Of a stretch of DNA of 64,000 bases, positions 1 to 42,510 are shown piece by piece. The translations under genes were made by a program, and so were the position numbers. The stretch comes from Unio delphinus. Lineage: Eukaryota > Mollusca > Bivalvia > Unionida > Unionidae. How positions within the stretch are numbered: position 1 is the stretch's first letter; every line of letters begins with the position of its first letter. The DNA is taken from NCBI GenBank assembly GCA_029339505.1, contig JAQISU010000348.1, positions 1,031,501 to 1,095,500 of the forward strand, in the 5' to 3' direction. The notes beneath the pieces were generated by a model. The model was not told the DNA's origin. It saw only the letters and a program-made list of their open reading frames with translations, and did no database searches.

Positions 1-9
1 AGAACTCAC

Positions 10-30650
<30,641 letters not shown>

Positions 30651-31725
30651 GGCTAAATGTCGTACGTTGTAGCACTGATGCTTCAGTGTCAAGTTGTAAG
30701 CCGTCACTGAAACATTATTGCTATGTTATCTCATACAGTTATGATACGAAGGAATACAAGATACCCATTACAATTTCCCGAGTCACTGCTTGATATAAAA
30801 TGATGTGCTGGAAAGAAGGCGTGTTCATCTCTGCTTTAGAGATAAATCCCTTACTTATTTGATAGCACAACTCATCGCTGAATCAAATCCCTTATACATG
30901 CTACGGAGATTATATGAGACTTCACACATGTCGGTGGCGGTCCATAATTCAGTCCCTCAGTAAGATGCATTTTAAGATGCAAAACAACGTAGATACCAGC
31001 ACCCGCACGATATCTCCAAAAAGGACCATTCTCCTAGCGAAGTGTAATATTATTGCAAACCCCGTCTAGGTCATATAGAAAAAGAAAACTAACAATTGCT
31101 ATTGAGCCCCTAATTAGTTCCCCAAAACGTTTCATTATATAATAAGCATGTTTAAAGAGTCGCTGAGCTTTCATTTCGAGATTATCAAATTACATAAAGT
31201 AGCAAACTTTGGTATATTGCCTATTCGAGCATTCAGATTTTTCCTAATAATTATATGTACTTATGAACATGGGACTTGACTGCTACATACGGGGATGCTG
31301 GGCATGTAGAAAGACCAACGACAAGGATTATCTATTCTTACGACTATGACCTTAAGACAGGAACTGTAACGGAATTCGAAAGACAATGTCAAGTTAAAAT
31401 ATATTACTGACTAAAGATTCACAATAATAACTAAAGCAGTTCAAAAGTTATCAACTGAACATGGACACTGGTCAGTTACACCTTCCCTTGCTATGATCGT
31501 AGCCTTGAAATTGGAGGCGTGGCTATTGCATGTGACATCATATATACATTACATATAACTGGGTAAAGGTTCTTAAAATATCTTCAATGATTCAAACGTT
31601 ATGCTGTGGAGAATACAGGTTACACAATTGCATTTTCCTTACTATGCCCTTGACATTGAGGTTTGCTGTTGCTTTGATACGCAAAATAAAACTCATAATA
31701 CAAAGTTTCATTACAATAACATTAT
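30651..31725. other. 5' flank of the beta-galactosidase gene
   Basis: No TATA box or initiator that I can defend. TTTCAG just upstream of the GTG at 30707 could be a 5'-UTR acceptor, so the promoter may lie further upstream. Confidence 0.4.
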
Positions 31726-31729
31726 TTTT

Positions 31730-32075
31730 AGGAGTTCAAAAAGTTAGGATATACAGTGTATATCATAACACCATACTCCTAACAGTCATACTCCTAGCAA
31801 GGATATACAGTGCATATTATACTACTAACAAAGATATACAGTGAATGCCATAACATCATACTCCTAACAGGTATACATGGCATAATGTCTAAACTCTTAC
31901 AAAGGCTATACAGTGCATGTAATACTCCTAACAAGGATATACAGTGTATGTCTTACTCATAACAAGGATATACAGTGTATGTCATACTCCTAACAAGGAT
32001 ATACAGTGTATGTCATACTCCTAACAAGGATATACAGTGTATGTCATACTCCTAAGGATATACAGTGCATGTGAA
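31730..32075. repeat. 31-bp minisatellite, block A
   Basis: Tandem units of about 31 bp, GGATATACAGTGTATGTCAT followed by ACTCCTAACAA. The best preserved copies are at 31930-32060, with diverged copies to the left. The same unit forms block B at 45275-45600. Confidence 0.9.
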
Positions 32076-34700
32076 GATCAATTTTGCGAACAGTGAGGTG
32101 TCAAACTAGTTAATTGACATGGCTATAGGAACTAGTGGATGGCGCGTTATTTTGGGTAAGCCAGTTGCATAACATAGCTCACAGGTATGTGATGAAATCC
32201 TGTGTTTGGATCAAAGAAACATCAAGTGCGGGTAGTAAATTCACCCTTGACAGACTGTTGGGAGGGGGAAGTATCTAATAATTATGTGAATCAACATCCA
32301 CTCGGAATTGAGCAAGGAGTGGCCAACATTAGAACCGCAAGCTTAAATCTATTAAATTGAGAACGTCGCTAGTTGCTAAACCATCTTGATGGAATTATAA
32401 TGGAAGATAAGCTACTCTCTCGTCATTCGAAATTGGCGGGAAACTTGATATTCTGGAAATTACAAAAAGCTTCAGTACATGTCAGAGACTAATTGCTTGA
32501 TCGTTATAATATATTACGGCAAAGTAATTGTACTTTAATTATTGCATTATGTATACTTCTGTACCTAGAATTACCATTTGTAGGGTTTGATTCGTTTGTA
32601 GTGTTTGATATACCTGCATATTTTGAGATATAAGCAATGTTTATGTAAATAATTAATATTGTAGTTCCGCTATTTGGTTAATTCGTAGTAACCTCGTGCA
32701 TTTATTCATGTGATATTCTAGATTTGCAAATGCTGAATTGATCTATGACTTTGTAAAATGGTTGCAGTGTGCAACATTAGTTATTAGCGATTTGACTACT
32801 TGTGTATACTTTGTAGGAGTATCATGTGTAAGGAAATATCAGCGCATGGATATGTGAATATATGTATCCACTTTGTAGAAGTGCAATGTACAGAAATGCG
32901 TCTGATTGTATGTTATTGTTCTGTATAATAAGATTGTTAATCTATAAATATCGCGTATACACATATCAGAGAAAATGGGTATTTCGATGTGCACGAATGT
33001 GTGACCAAAGAAGGTAATGGCTTATCTGATATTGTTGTTTAGTGTGAGTTTAGATAGCTATGCACTCATATGACAGGCCCCAAAAATGTGGATTTTTTCT
33101 ATCTATGGTAATATGTCACTCCAGCTGAATGGCCCTCTGCTATCAACATCCCAAGCTCATGACTTTGTGAGAAATAATGAGTTCTTCCTGGCCGATGTAA
33201 ACTACTGTATACACCCGGTTATTAGTCCACATAACAGCCAAATATGCAGTTGATTCAGGTGTTTATGTCAATATAATTAGTGTCATTTTATATGCATTTC
33301 AGTCTACTATACAGGCTTATTACTTCATTTCCCCATCCCCCCCCCACCCCGGCCACATATGAAAATTTTAAATGGATTCAAGAATAGTCCATATACATGT
33401 TGTCACATCGCACATTGTAATTTGTCAGTCTCAAGGATTGATGCGCCTGCTTTATTTTAATTTCAATGAATGTGCATTGTAAAAGCAACGAAAAAAATCA
33501 CATCATAATTCTAGAAATTCTAACTGAATTTATGAAAACATATTTTGATATGCCACCATTTTTACATATGACTCTTGATCTGGAACACTGTTGTACAAAA
33601 TATGTTCAACATCTATTGCAGACTGAACTGAAAATCAAAAAAGTCCGATTAACGAACTTGATATTTATTTTCATAATGAAGATATGTAATTAAAAAAATG
33701 TCAAAGTTTAAATAAACATTTCGTACATATTGAAATCTAAATCATACTCCATATATTCACGTGCCACTTTTGAAATTTTGGAACCCACCCCACCCCCTCG
33801 ACCCATGATCTGATCTGGCCCTGATTTGTGTTACAATGCCCTTGAGACAAGGCAAACATTTTGTATTCAACCAGTGATAGGATAAAAAAATGTTCTGCAA
33901 AACTCGCCAAAGAAAATAACTTTGGAATAAATAATAAAGGTCTTTTCCACCTCTTATTATTTCTCAAAATTTAGAATATACTCAGCACCTGCTGATGTCG
34001 AATAAATGCCTAATGTGATGTTTTCTGTGTTTTATCTACGATAACATGTGCTAAGTCACTCTTTACACATGTGCATATTCTTTCCATGATACAATGAATC
34101 AGCAATAAATCAACATCCTCGGGACCAGGGTAATAATGTTGACATAAATTAACGTTTATATAAGTAATGATGGGCGGGTGGGGGTGAGGGTGAAAATAGA
34201 TTCAAATTTGCATACAAGGGAAATTTAAGAGGTGAGCTGTCAAATATTTAGAAACCTTCTACCGGCTATGTCATCATAAATATTCAACTCCCTTCCTTGG
34301 CCTCGCTGTTATAAGAGGATGCTTATTTATAGTATGAGCTTGAGCTTTGTAAGCAACACATCGATCATACAATTTGTGAAATCTTTAAAAAGGTTGCAAC
34401 TGAACATGTCATTTGTGAGGCGAGATGAAATAACCACCTTCTGTTACTTGCCACTGTACCACAGTCAATGCTCAATCGAAGAGTTCTCGCATGGGAAAAC
34501 AAGCTATATGATTATGGCGAATTAATTACAGGAAAAGACAGACCTCTGCTTGCAACATAAAAGGATGCGAACTTAGGGCTCCATCGCAAGGATTGTCAAT
34601 TTGAAAACAATGTGAGTGCTGACTTTGCAAGCACTGGCAGAAAACTTGTATACCGTTACGATAAATGGATACCCTATGGGACATTTTATAACCTGGGTTA
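32076..34700. other. Intergenic, nothing recognised
   Basis: 2.6 kb of AT-rich DNA. I see no coding match, tandem repeat or inverted-repeat element in it. Confidence 0.5.
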
Positions 34701-34917
34701 CACTGGACAACAAATTTTTACAAAAGTCATGTTACTGAAATAAAATTAGTCAATTCTTATCAATTTTTATGTGATGAACACGAATATGAAAGTCAAATTG
34801 CAAAATTGGCTCTAGCTTTTTTGTAATCTGCAAGAAATTAATGTTTACATAACGAAATGCATTCCAATAGTAAAAGGTCAACTGTAATAGCCTACCTATA
34901 AAAAATCAAGTCATTGA

Positions 34918-36606
34918 CTACATCTTAGGTTTCTTCGCCTGTCTCTTGTACAGCTGTTCGGGAGCCTCTCTGAGGAATGTCCAGCAGTAGTCAGCCAGCA
35001 TTGTAGTGGACCATTTTCCTTGGTATCTTTGTTCCATTGTTGCGATATCTTGATGAAAACGTTCGCCGTGTTCATCACTAACAATACCACAGTTGCTAGG
35101 AAAGAAATCCAAATCGGAATGAAAGAAGTGAATCTTTAGAGACATATTGCAGCCAAGTTTCTTATACTTCATCAACATGTCTTCTACTAGTTCCTTATAG
35201 TTTTCTGCCCTAACATTTCCGAGGAAGTTTGTAGAAACTAGGCGAAAAGCATTCCATGCTTGTTTCGCGTCACCTTCAAGCAAGTTGTTGAACCGGTCAT
35301 CTTTGAAAAGCTCTCGAATCTGAGGACCCACAAAAACTCCTTCTTTAATCTTTGCTTCGCTGAGTCGAGGGAATTTTTCATACAGGTATCGGAATGCTGG
35401 CAAAGTCCGGTCAATGGCTTTCACGAAGTTCTTCATCAAACCTAGTTTGATGTGAAGGGGTGGTAGCAAGATTTTCTGAGCCTTAACCAGAGCTGGGTGT
35501 TGGATATTCTTCTCTCCAATGGCTACATTCTGCCTGTGAGTCCATTCCTTCCTCATGTAGTGCATTTCCCTTGCTCGACTATCCCACTCGCATAAGAAAC
35601 ACATGTATTTTGTATATCCTTGCTGCAGTCCCATTAAAAGGGCAACTACCTTCAAATCACCACAGAGGTGCCAGCTGTACTTGTTATACTCAATGGAATT
35701 CAGTAGCTGCCTTAAGTTATCGTATGTCTCTTTCATGTGGACAGCATACGCTACTGGAATAGACGGAAGAATGTTTCCATTGTGCAAAAGCACAGCCTTG
35801 AGACTCAGTTTTGAAGAGTCCACAAATAGTCTCCATTCTTGTGGGTCATGAGTGATTTTTAAAGCATTCATGAGGCCCTCAATATCGGAACAGAATATCA
35901 GATTACTTTCCGTTCTGAAGAAAGGCTCCAATTGCTGGTGGCGCTTTCGATATGCAGTAATTGTGACATCTTCATCTAGAAGATTCCATTGTTGGAGTCT
36001 TGATCCTAGCAATTCTGCCTTGTTCTTTGATAAGTCCAAATCACGAATCAGGTCATTTAGTTCTTCCTGTGTTATTCTGTGTGGGGTTGATGATGCACCA
36101 CAGTGAAAATCTGGATCACTGCATGCTGATGGACCAGGAGAAGAACAGGTCGACTCACCTTTGTCTTCGTCAGATGAATCAAGAGAATATTCTGCTGGAG
36201 GTTCTGGAATAGGAAGTCCCTCACCATGTGGAATTGGTCTCAATGCAGACGGAATGTTTGGGTAGACTATTCTCGACTTCTTTCGCTTCGTTATTCCGCC
36301 GGAAAGAGGAGGAACCAAGCAGAAGTAACAGTCATTTAGGTGGTTGCTTGGCTCTCTCCACACCATTGGGACTGCAAACGGCATTGATGACCTTTTGCAA
36401 TTCAACCACTGTGAAAGCTGTGTTGTACATGTAGCACAGCATATATGCGGAGCCCAAGGCTTGTCTTGGTCACCAACCTTGCATCCGAAGTAAAGATGAT
36501 ATGCCTTCTTCACTTGAGAATTGATACTTTTCTTCTGGTTGGCAAATGTCACTTCCCCACAAATATAGCAAAAATTGTCCGCGGTATTAACACACTTTCG
36601 AAGCAT
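34918..36606 (-). CDS. Intact 562-residue transposase-like protein
   Basis: An intronless ORF inside the 34701-37100 inverted-repeat element, so most likely its transposase. The N-terminal part is Cys-rich: C13-x2-C16, then C56/C57 and C60, then C93-x2-C96, in a ZAD-like or other zinc-binding pattern. An acidic Ser-rich linker follows (about residues 140-170). The C-terminal half has acidic residues spaced as in an RNase H-like catalytic fold: FVDSS (D263), CGDLK (D317), CFLCEWD (D342) and DEHGERFHQDI (511-521, with E512/E515). I recall close relatives as unnamed, multi-copy proteins in many invertebrates. The catalytic assignment is inference. No stop or frameshift is seen. Confidence 0.75.
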   Translation of the reverse strand: MLRKCVNTADNFCYICGEVTFANQKKSINSQVKKAYHLYFGCKVGDQDKPWAPHICCATCTTQLSQWLNCKRSSMPFAVPMVWREPSNHLNDCYFCLVPPLSGGITKRKKSRIVYPNIPSALRPIPHGEGLPIPEPPAEYSLDSSDEDKGESTCSSPGPSACSDPDFHCGASSTPHRITQEELNDLIRDLDLSKNKAELLGSRLQQWNLLDEDVTITAYRKRHQQLEPFFRTESNLIFCSDIEGLMNALKITHDPQEWRLFVDSSKLSLKAVLLHNGNILPSIPVAYAVHMKETYDNLRQLLNSIEYNKYSWHLCGDLKVVALLMGLQQGYTKYMCFLCEWDSRAREMHYMRKEWTHRQNVAIGEKNIQHPALVKAQKILLPPLHIKLGLMKNFVKAIDRTLPAFRYLYEKFPRLSEAKIKEGVFVGPQIRELFKDDRFNNLLEGDAKQAWNAFRLVSTNFLGNVRAENYKELVEDMLMKYKKLGCNMSLKIHFFHSDLDFFPSNCGIVSDEHGERFHQDIATMEQRYQGKWSTTMLADYCWTFLREAPEQLYKRQAKKPKM

Positions 36607-36723
36607 TACTGTTCTTTATTGTACGTAAATGGATAAAATAATAAGTTTTATGTAACAGTAGCTTGAACTGTCTCGCACAACGTCTAAAATATTTTAAATG
36701 CTGAACCTATCTGATTGGGCTTT

Positions 36724-36845
36724 ATATAGTACACTGCTTACGTCAGCTTCAGCAGCCGCCTGGCATTAGTATAATAAGCCTACACATGTATAGTACACAG
36801 CTGACGTCAACTTACTTCAGCAGCCGCATGGCATTAGTATTGCAT
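36724..36845. promoter_or_regulatory. Duplicated upstream segment with a palindromic CRE
   Basis: Two imperfect copies of about 55-60 bp lie roughly 120-240 bases upstream of the transposon ORF's ATG. Both carry GTACAC, ACGTCA-type sites, CTTCAGCAGCCGC and GGCATTAGTAT. The second holds a perfect TGACGTCA (36802-36809), the consensus for CREB/ATF factors. The promoter role is inference from position and duplication. Confidence 0.5.
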
Positions 36846-37579
36846 TGCATCAGAAAATGATGCAATCAACTGTGGATGATGTGAGCATGATGGTATTATG
36901 CAATGTTACATCATTATTCTGGATGTTTCTGCAGTCCTACTGGAGAAATTTACACAGTGAAACATAGAAAATGAGGTATATGAATATCTTCAAAACGAGA
37001 GCCAATAAAAACAATTCACGGTTATATTCGTGTTCGGCACACCAAAATACTACAGATTAGGGCCTTTTCAGGTCAGTAATGATTTCACTGTTGACCAGTG
37101 TTATTATTAATTGGTAGGTCCTCGACTACCCGGATAACAATTGGCGTCTTTACATCCGAAACAGAACACATTGGAGGTAGCATATATGGTAAAATAGCAA
37201 CTATTGACTATCCATGCTTATTACAAAAAGGAAGAATTATTTCATCCTAGTATTTACAACTGTTACAAAAGATGCCCTATGGGGTACACTGTCCACATTG
37301 TGTGTTATTTCCATTTCAAATGTATTCCGTTTGAAGGTACGAGTCGTTTTCCTATCTGAACTTCATTGGACTTTAATGGCCATTCAATATTTTCATTATT
37401 CCTTTCTATGTCCTCAAGTATATTATTGCTCGTGTTTTACACCGTCTGGTTGCTGATCACTATGGAAACTTCATCTTTCTGGAAATGAACACAAAATCAT
37501 TAAAGTACTCTGCTGTATGGCAAAAAAAAAAAGAAACTTAGATTTTAAAAAAGATCTTGATGGTATTGATAATAATTGT

Positions 37580-39440
37580 TATTTGTCAGATACATGAACA
37601 TCATCTCCAAAACTGTTATAAACTTCACCGTCTGGACGCATAGAAATACAACAGTATCGAAGAAGATCTTGCAAAGCGGCCTCGTGACACCATGTAGTCA
37701 AAAAATATTCTATCTGAGCTTGAATAAGGCTTCCTAAGTTCCTCAAGGCACTTTCCGGGGCATCCATGTTTGTGGATGTCGGAATTTTTTTCCAGGCATT
37801 TCGATAGTCATTTGCCCTACTTCATCACATGACATTGCAGCTTCATTGTATATGTTTGGACAGTACAAATCCTTTAAAAAGGAAATGTATGCATCAATAT
37901 TTAGCGTTATAGATTAAACTGACTCGTCTATCTCTTGGATTTGGATGTGATAGAGTTTGAAAAGCTCAAGACCTTTATTATCAATGGCCTTCATTAAAAT
38001 CTTCTAGTGCGAAATTCCATAATGTCGTGGTAAAAAGTCATTTCCTCCCATGCACAAAATGATGGCAATCAGAGCCGCCGAATATTTCTTATTTAAGTAT
38101 CTTTCAATACTTTCTATGATTTTGGAGATGTTGTTCAGCTCAGGTTTTTGTTTTTGTAACCAAACATAAACAGGACGTGTAAAGGCTCCAGTTTGGTTTC
38201 TTTTCCAGTGGAGACTGATACCAAAGAGGTGAATTAGGACTGTGTCAATATCAGCTGATGATACAAAGTTGACAAAAGAATCTCCATCAGACAACTCAGC
38301 ATCAAGCGCCATCATCCAATCAAGTTGAGCCATTTCTGCTTCTCCCTTTCTCTGCCTAATGTTGGACAGCTCCTCCGTACCAACAATTCCTGATTCTTAA
38401 GTAAATCGAACTCTGAGTGGTGTTGTGAAGGGACAACACGTGCAGGGGACCTCTTGGTAATGACATGCTGTCAGCAGAGCTTCACTTTCTATATCGAGGG
38501 TCATATTTTGCTTAAGAAGAAGCTGCTTAATGTGACTGCCTAAATAGGAACTTTCACGTTTCTTGTCTGTCGATGTTCCCACTACAGAGGGCTTGTGAAA
38601 TTTATCTGCGCTGATCACCTCGTTTCCTTCCTTCAGGTGTAAGATAGATATTTCCCCTTTACAATCTCGCCATTGTCTTGTATGTGCTTTTAGTGTATCT
38701 GGTGTGAAGGAGTATTTTTCCTCACATATAACAATGTGACGTAAATTTGGAAGGTGTCCTATCAGCTTGTGAAGAATAGCCTTTGATACGTACTCTGTGT
38801 ACTGGTCTCCAGTTGAAGCTGATATCTTGAATTTCACACCGGCAAATTCTACAATTGAAGTTTTTGTTTGTTCCTTTATGGTCTGTGGAAGAGCTTTTAA
38901 ATCTGTTAGGATGAATTTGTCTAAGTCTGACAAATCTTTCTTTTGCTCACTTGTAGGTCTAGTATAAGATATTTTCTTTATGAGCTCGAGAAGAGCTCTT
39001 TTGACAGCATCTGATTTATTAGAGGATGATTTAGTCTCATCTGGCTTAAAAATTGACTGGCAAGTATTCATGGAAGAGCTTAGACAGTCCACAATAGTTG
39101 TCATTTTCTTTACTGTCCTCTTTCTTTAATCCTCGCTCTTTTCTTTCATGCTCTTACATGATGTGATTTTTGGTATGCCTTTTTTTTTTGGTATGCCTCT
39201 TGATTGTTGACCCATTTGATATTTTTATTCTGTTAATGAGATGTTTGGGTCAGCTTATCAATTCAATGAACTTTCCTATCTCTTCTGTGGTTGAATCTAA
39301 CATCTCTTGCTGGACCCCTGGATTCTCCATGTGATATACATTTTTTAGAATTGGGTCAAAACTTGAGGACATACCCTTTCTTCGATGTATCAGACCAACT
39401 GTTCTTACAATATGGCCCAAGTCATTATATCACTGGCTTT
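37580..39440 (-). pseudogene. Broken gene with PIN/XRN-like GGNDFLP motif
   Basis: Read on the minus strand. A weak leader frame (about 39390-39240, with SSSFDPILKNVYH) is followed by an open frame 39104-38397, one in-frame TAA, then the same frame again to 38004. That part holds SSADIDTVLIHLFG and ILCMGGNDFLPRHYGISH. Further stops and frame changes follow, with a last recognisable piece at 37767-37579. Asp-rich strands plus GGNDFLP resemble the PIN-like nuclease fold of XRN/FEN-type proteins. I recall similar multi-copy unnamed invertebrate proteins but cannot name this family. Four or more disabling changes make a functional product unlikely. Confidence 0.55.
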
Positions 39441-39559
39441 TTTTCCCCATGTACCTTTCTGAAATTTTGAATGCTATCTCTTTATCTTTTGTCTCATCTT
39501 GCTTAATCTTCGAAGCATCCTCCCCCGAGATGACAGACTGGATTACTCAGATATGCACT

Positions 39560-39726
<167 letters not shown>

Positions 39727-39921
39727 TGTAGTTACGGTATGTATCAATCATTTAATAACATAGTTCATATTGTTGTTAACAAATCTTTCTATGTTGGAGT
39801 GGCACAGGACCATATCAAAAGAAATTATTTATAAACTTGGTATAAATAAAGGTTATAAAGAATGAAAAGACTAGGAACAGACTTGTCAGGGATTCATAGG
39901 AGAGTATAAATAAAATTGTCA

Positions 39922-40290
<369 letters not shown>

Positions 40291-40299
40291 TCTACAGAC

Positions 40300-40874
40300 T
40301 TTACATTTACAATGCGTGTAATCACTCAGCAAGAAAAATCGTTTATTTCGTTATATATATATAATAAGTGTCTATCAGTCTAGCTAATGGAAGCATCTCG
40401 TTCAGGTACTATCAATGTGATAATTATCTTTGGAATTTGCAGTGCTATCAAACTGACACACCCGGTTCACTTCTAGGGGCATCACTGTTCCAATATTGCA
40501 TGAGGATGTGCGCAATTAACTTGACATTTTCATAACTCTAGATACATATGTACAGGTTATCTCAGATCACCCCAATCATGTTTGTTTAAGCCAGTAAATT
40601 TGATATAATATGTGTATTTCAGTAACGTTTATTTTTATAGCTTATGCTATGAACTCGAAATAAGCACAAATGTGACGCACGTCGGGTTATGCAGATAGGT
40701 GACACAACGAAGTCAAATAGGAAGTATTTTCATCTGCTTTGATGTTTTGGTTATTGGTATTTAACATTCTCGTGATTTAGCTTTCACTTCCAACCCACAA
40801 CCCACGCCCCTTCAGGACAATGTCCAGGAATCTTAGTAGATAATGTGCATAATTTTAACTAACCAATTCAAGTG

Positions 40875-40933
<59 letters not shown>

Positions 40934-41598
40934 TGTGTGTGTGTGTGTGTGTGTGTGCACTCGGATTTACTACATTGTGGACACTGATCCAAAGTATAGA
41001 CCTTCGTTGTGGACACAGTTTACATTGTGGACACTACATCCTGGTGTCCACAAGGTACACACCTGTAAATTATCATTTTGGTTCACGTACATGTTTTTAA
41101 AACCAAAAGAGCAAACCAACGTTGTGAACCATATCCCGCCATAACTGTGTATCTTGGCACGCTCCCTCGCAGCATCCAGTTTGTGTGAACCCCACCTCAC
41201 ATACACACATTGCGGCTTGCGCATGTCATCGCCATTCGATATCACGATCTCTCACTTCTTATGGGTATTCTCGCAATATCTATAGTCGTCATTTTAATAA
41301 ATGTTTAATCTCAGTATACTTTGGAAATACTTGCGAACTCTTATATTTACTTACTACGATTTGCCCCTGTCCAGTGAATCATTTCATAGAATGGAAAGAC
41401 GAATTCCACATGATTGCACTGTATACAAGAAGTACACACGAAATGATTCGATAGATACAATGCAAAATTATAATAATAAAATATTCTATTTAAGCATTAT
41501 TAGACTAGACCCATGTGTATGAGTTTCCTTTTACTGAAAAATGTATACAACGTTTTGCGTACATACTTTATTACTTTAGTAACAATACGAGTGACCAT

Positions 41599-41600
<2 letters not shown>
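40300..41600. other. Intergenic with (TG)n(GA)n(TG)n at 40875-40957
   Basis: No gene recognised. Near 40973-41052 the word TTGTGGACAC recurs three times with an inverted GTGTCCACAA, giving a possible hairpin. Confidence 0.5.
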
Positions 41601-41603
<3 letters not shown>

Positions 41604-41675
<72 letters not shown>

Positions 41676-41762
41676 GACTATACACATTGCAACAATCTCT
41701 ATACTTGGAAATTAACCACTAGACAATATATTTGTACTTACTGCATATTTTGACAAGATATA

Positions 41763-41825
<63 letters not shown>
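41604..41825. repeat. (CT)n and (TA)n microsatellites
   Basis: CT at 41604-41672 and TA at about 41758-41825. Confidence 0.95.
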
Positions 41826-41833
<8 letters not shown>

Positions 41834-42510
41834 TGTGATTATTACGATTTGGCGCCATGAAAAAATTCCTAGCCCGAAATAATTAGCCAATTACTAGGAA
41901 CAAACGTCATGGAATCGAGTGTTAGTGAGTTTGAACGATGCCATGGTTCGCTAGTTGTGAATTTAGATCCAATCCGAATGACTGTCCCTTTCAGTAACAT
42001 AGTCTATATTAAAAATCTAGTGGCGTATAATAGTGTTGTGGTTGAGGTGGCAGTATTTACGGTAGGAAACCTGTAAATTACTCAATGGAATCAATAAGTA
42101 GGGACTTGGTAGATACCGTTTATGTGTCCATAGTGGAAAATATATGCATTTATATTGGCGTAATGCGCCGGTAAAATCGTGTATTGACTGGCCTAAGGTG
42201 ATGTAGTGAAATAGTTCCTAATGAAAAAGGGGATACATGGCATAACCGGGTAGCGGTAAGGAAATCTGATGATTATGAAGAAAAACCAGGCAAATGTACG
42301 GTTGATGGACTTATGGCAAGTTGTTTTATCTATGTTCTTGACTTGATTAGAGTAAAATTTAGCATAAAAAAGCAGACATGTCTGGCTTTCCAACTTAAAT
42401 TGTACTGAAGTCTTTGGAAGATTGGGGAAAACATATGACTTCCAGCGGGATTCGCACTAGGGTTTGAAACCGCTCGGTCAAGTGAGACCCCTGTACGTGT
42501 AACAATACGT
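41826..42510 (-). mobile_element. Long tRNA-headed dispersed repeat, copy A
   Basis: About 680 bp sharing blocks with 44600-45262 in the same orientation, such as CCAATTACTAGG, TTGACTGGCCTAAGGTG and TCTTTGGAA..TTGGGGAAAA. At its right end the minus strand has a tRNA-like head: TTGACCGAGCGGTTTCAAAC and AGTGCGAATCCCGCTGG. This suggests a long SINE or other RNA polymerase III-driven retroelement. Confidence 0.65.

Larger units (their letters stand above)
34701..37100 (-). mobile_element. Complete 2.4-kb DNA transposon, CACTG ends, TTA target site
   Basis: The left end CACTGGACAACAAATTTTTA and the right end (reverse complement CACTGGTCAACAGTGAAATC) are inverted. The similarity continues inward for about 110-130 bp and includes GAACACGAATAT in both arms (34777-34788, and inverted at 37024-37035). 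TTA flanks both sides (34698-34700 and 37101-37103). Between the arms is one long intronless ORF. CACTR termini with a short target duplication point to the CACTA/Mirage/Chapaev (CMC) assemblage; that placement is inference. The TIRs are diverged although the ORF is intact. Confidence 0.8.

Noticed and set aside
30651..30707. N-terminal extension from a GTG at 30707
   Set aside because: Animal nuclear genes start at ATG; the first in-frame ATG is at 30650 and directly precedes the membrane segment.
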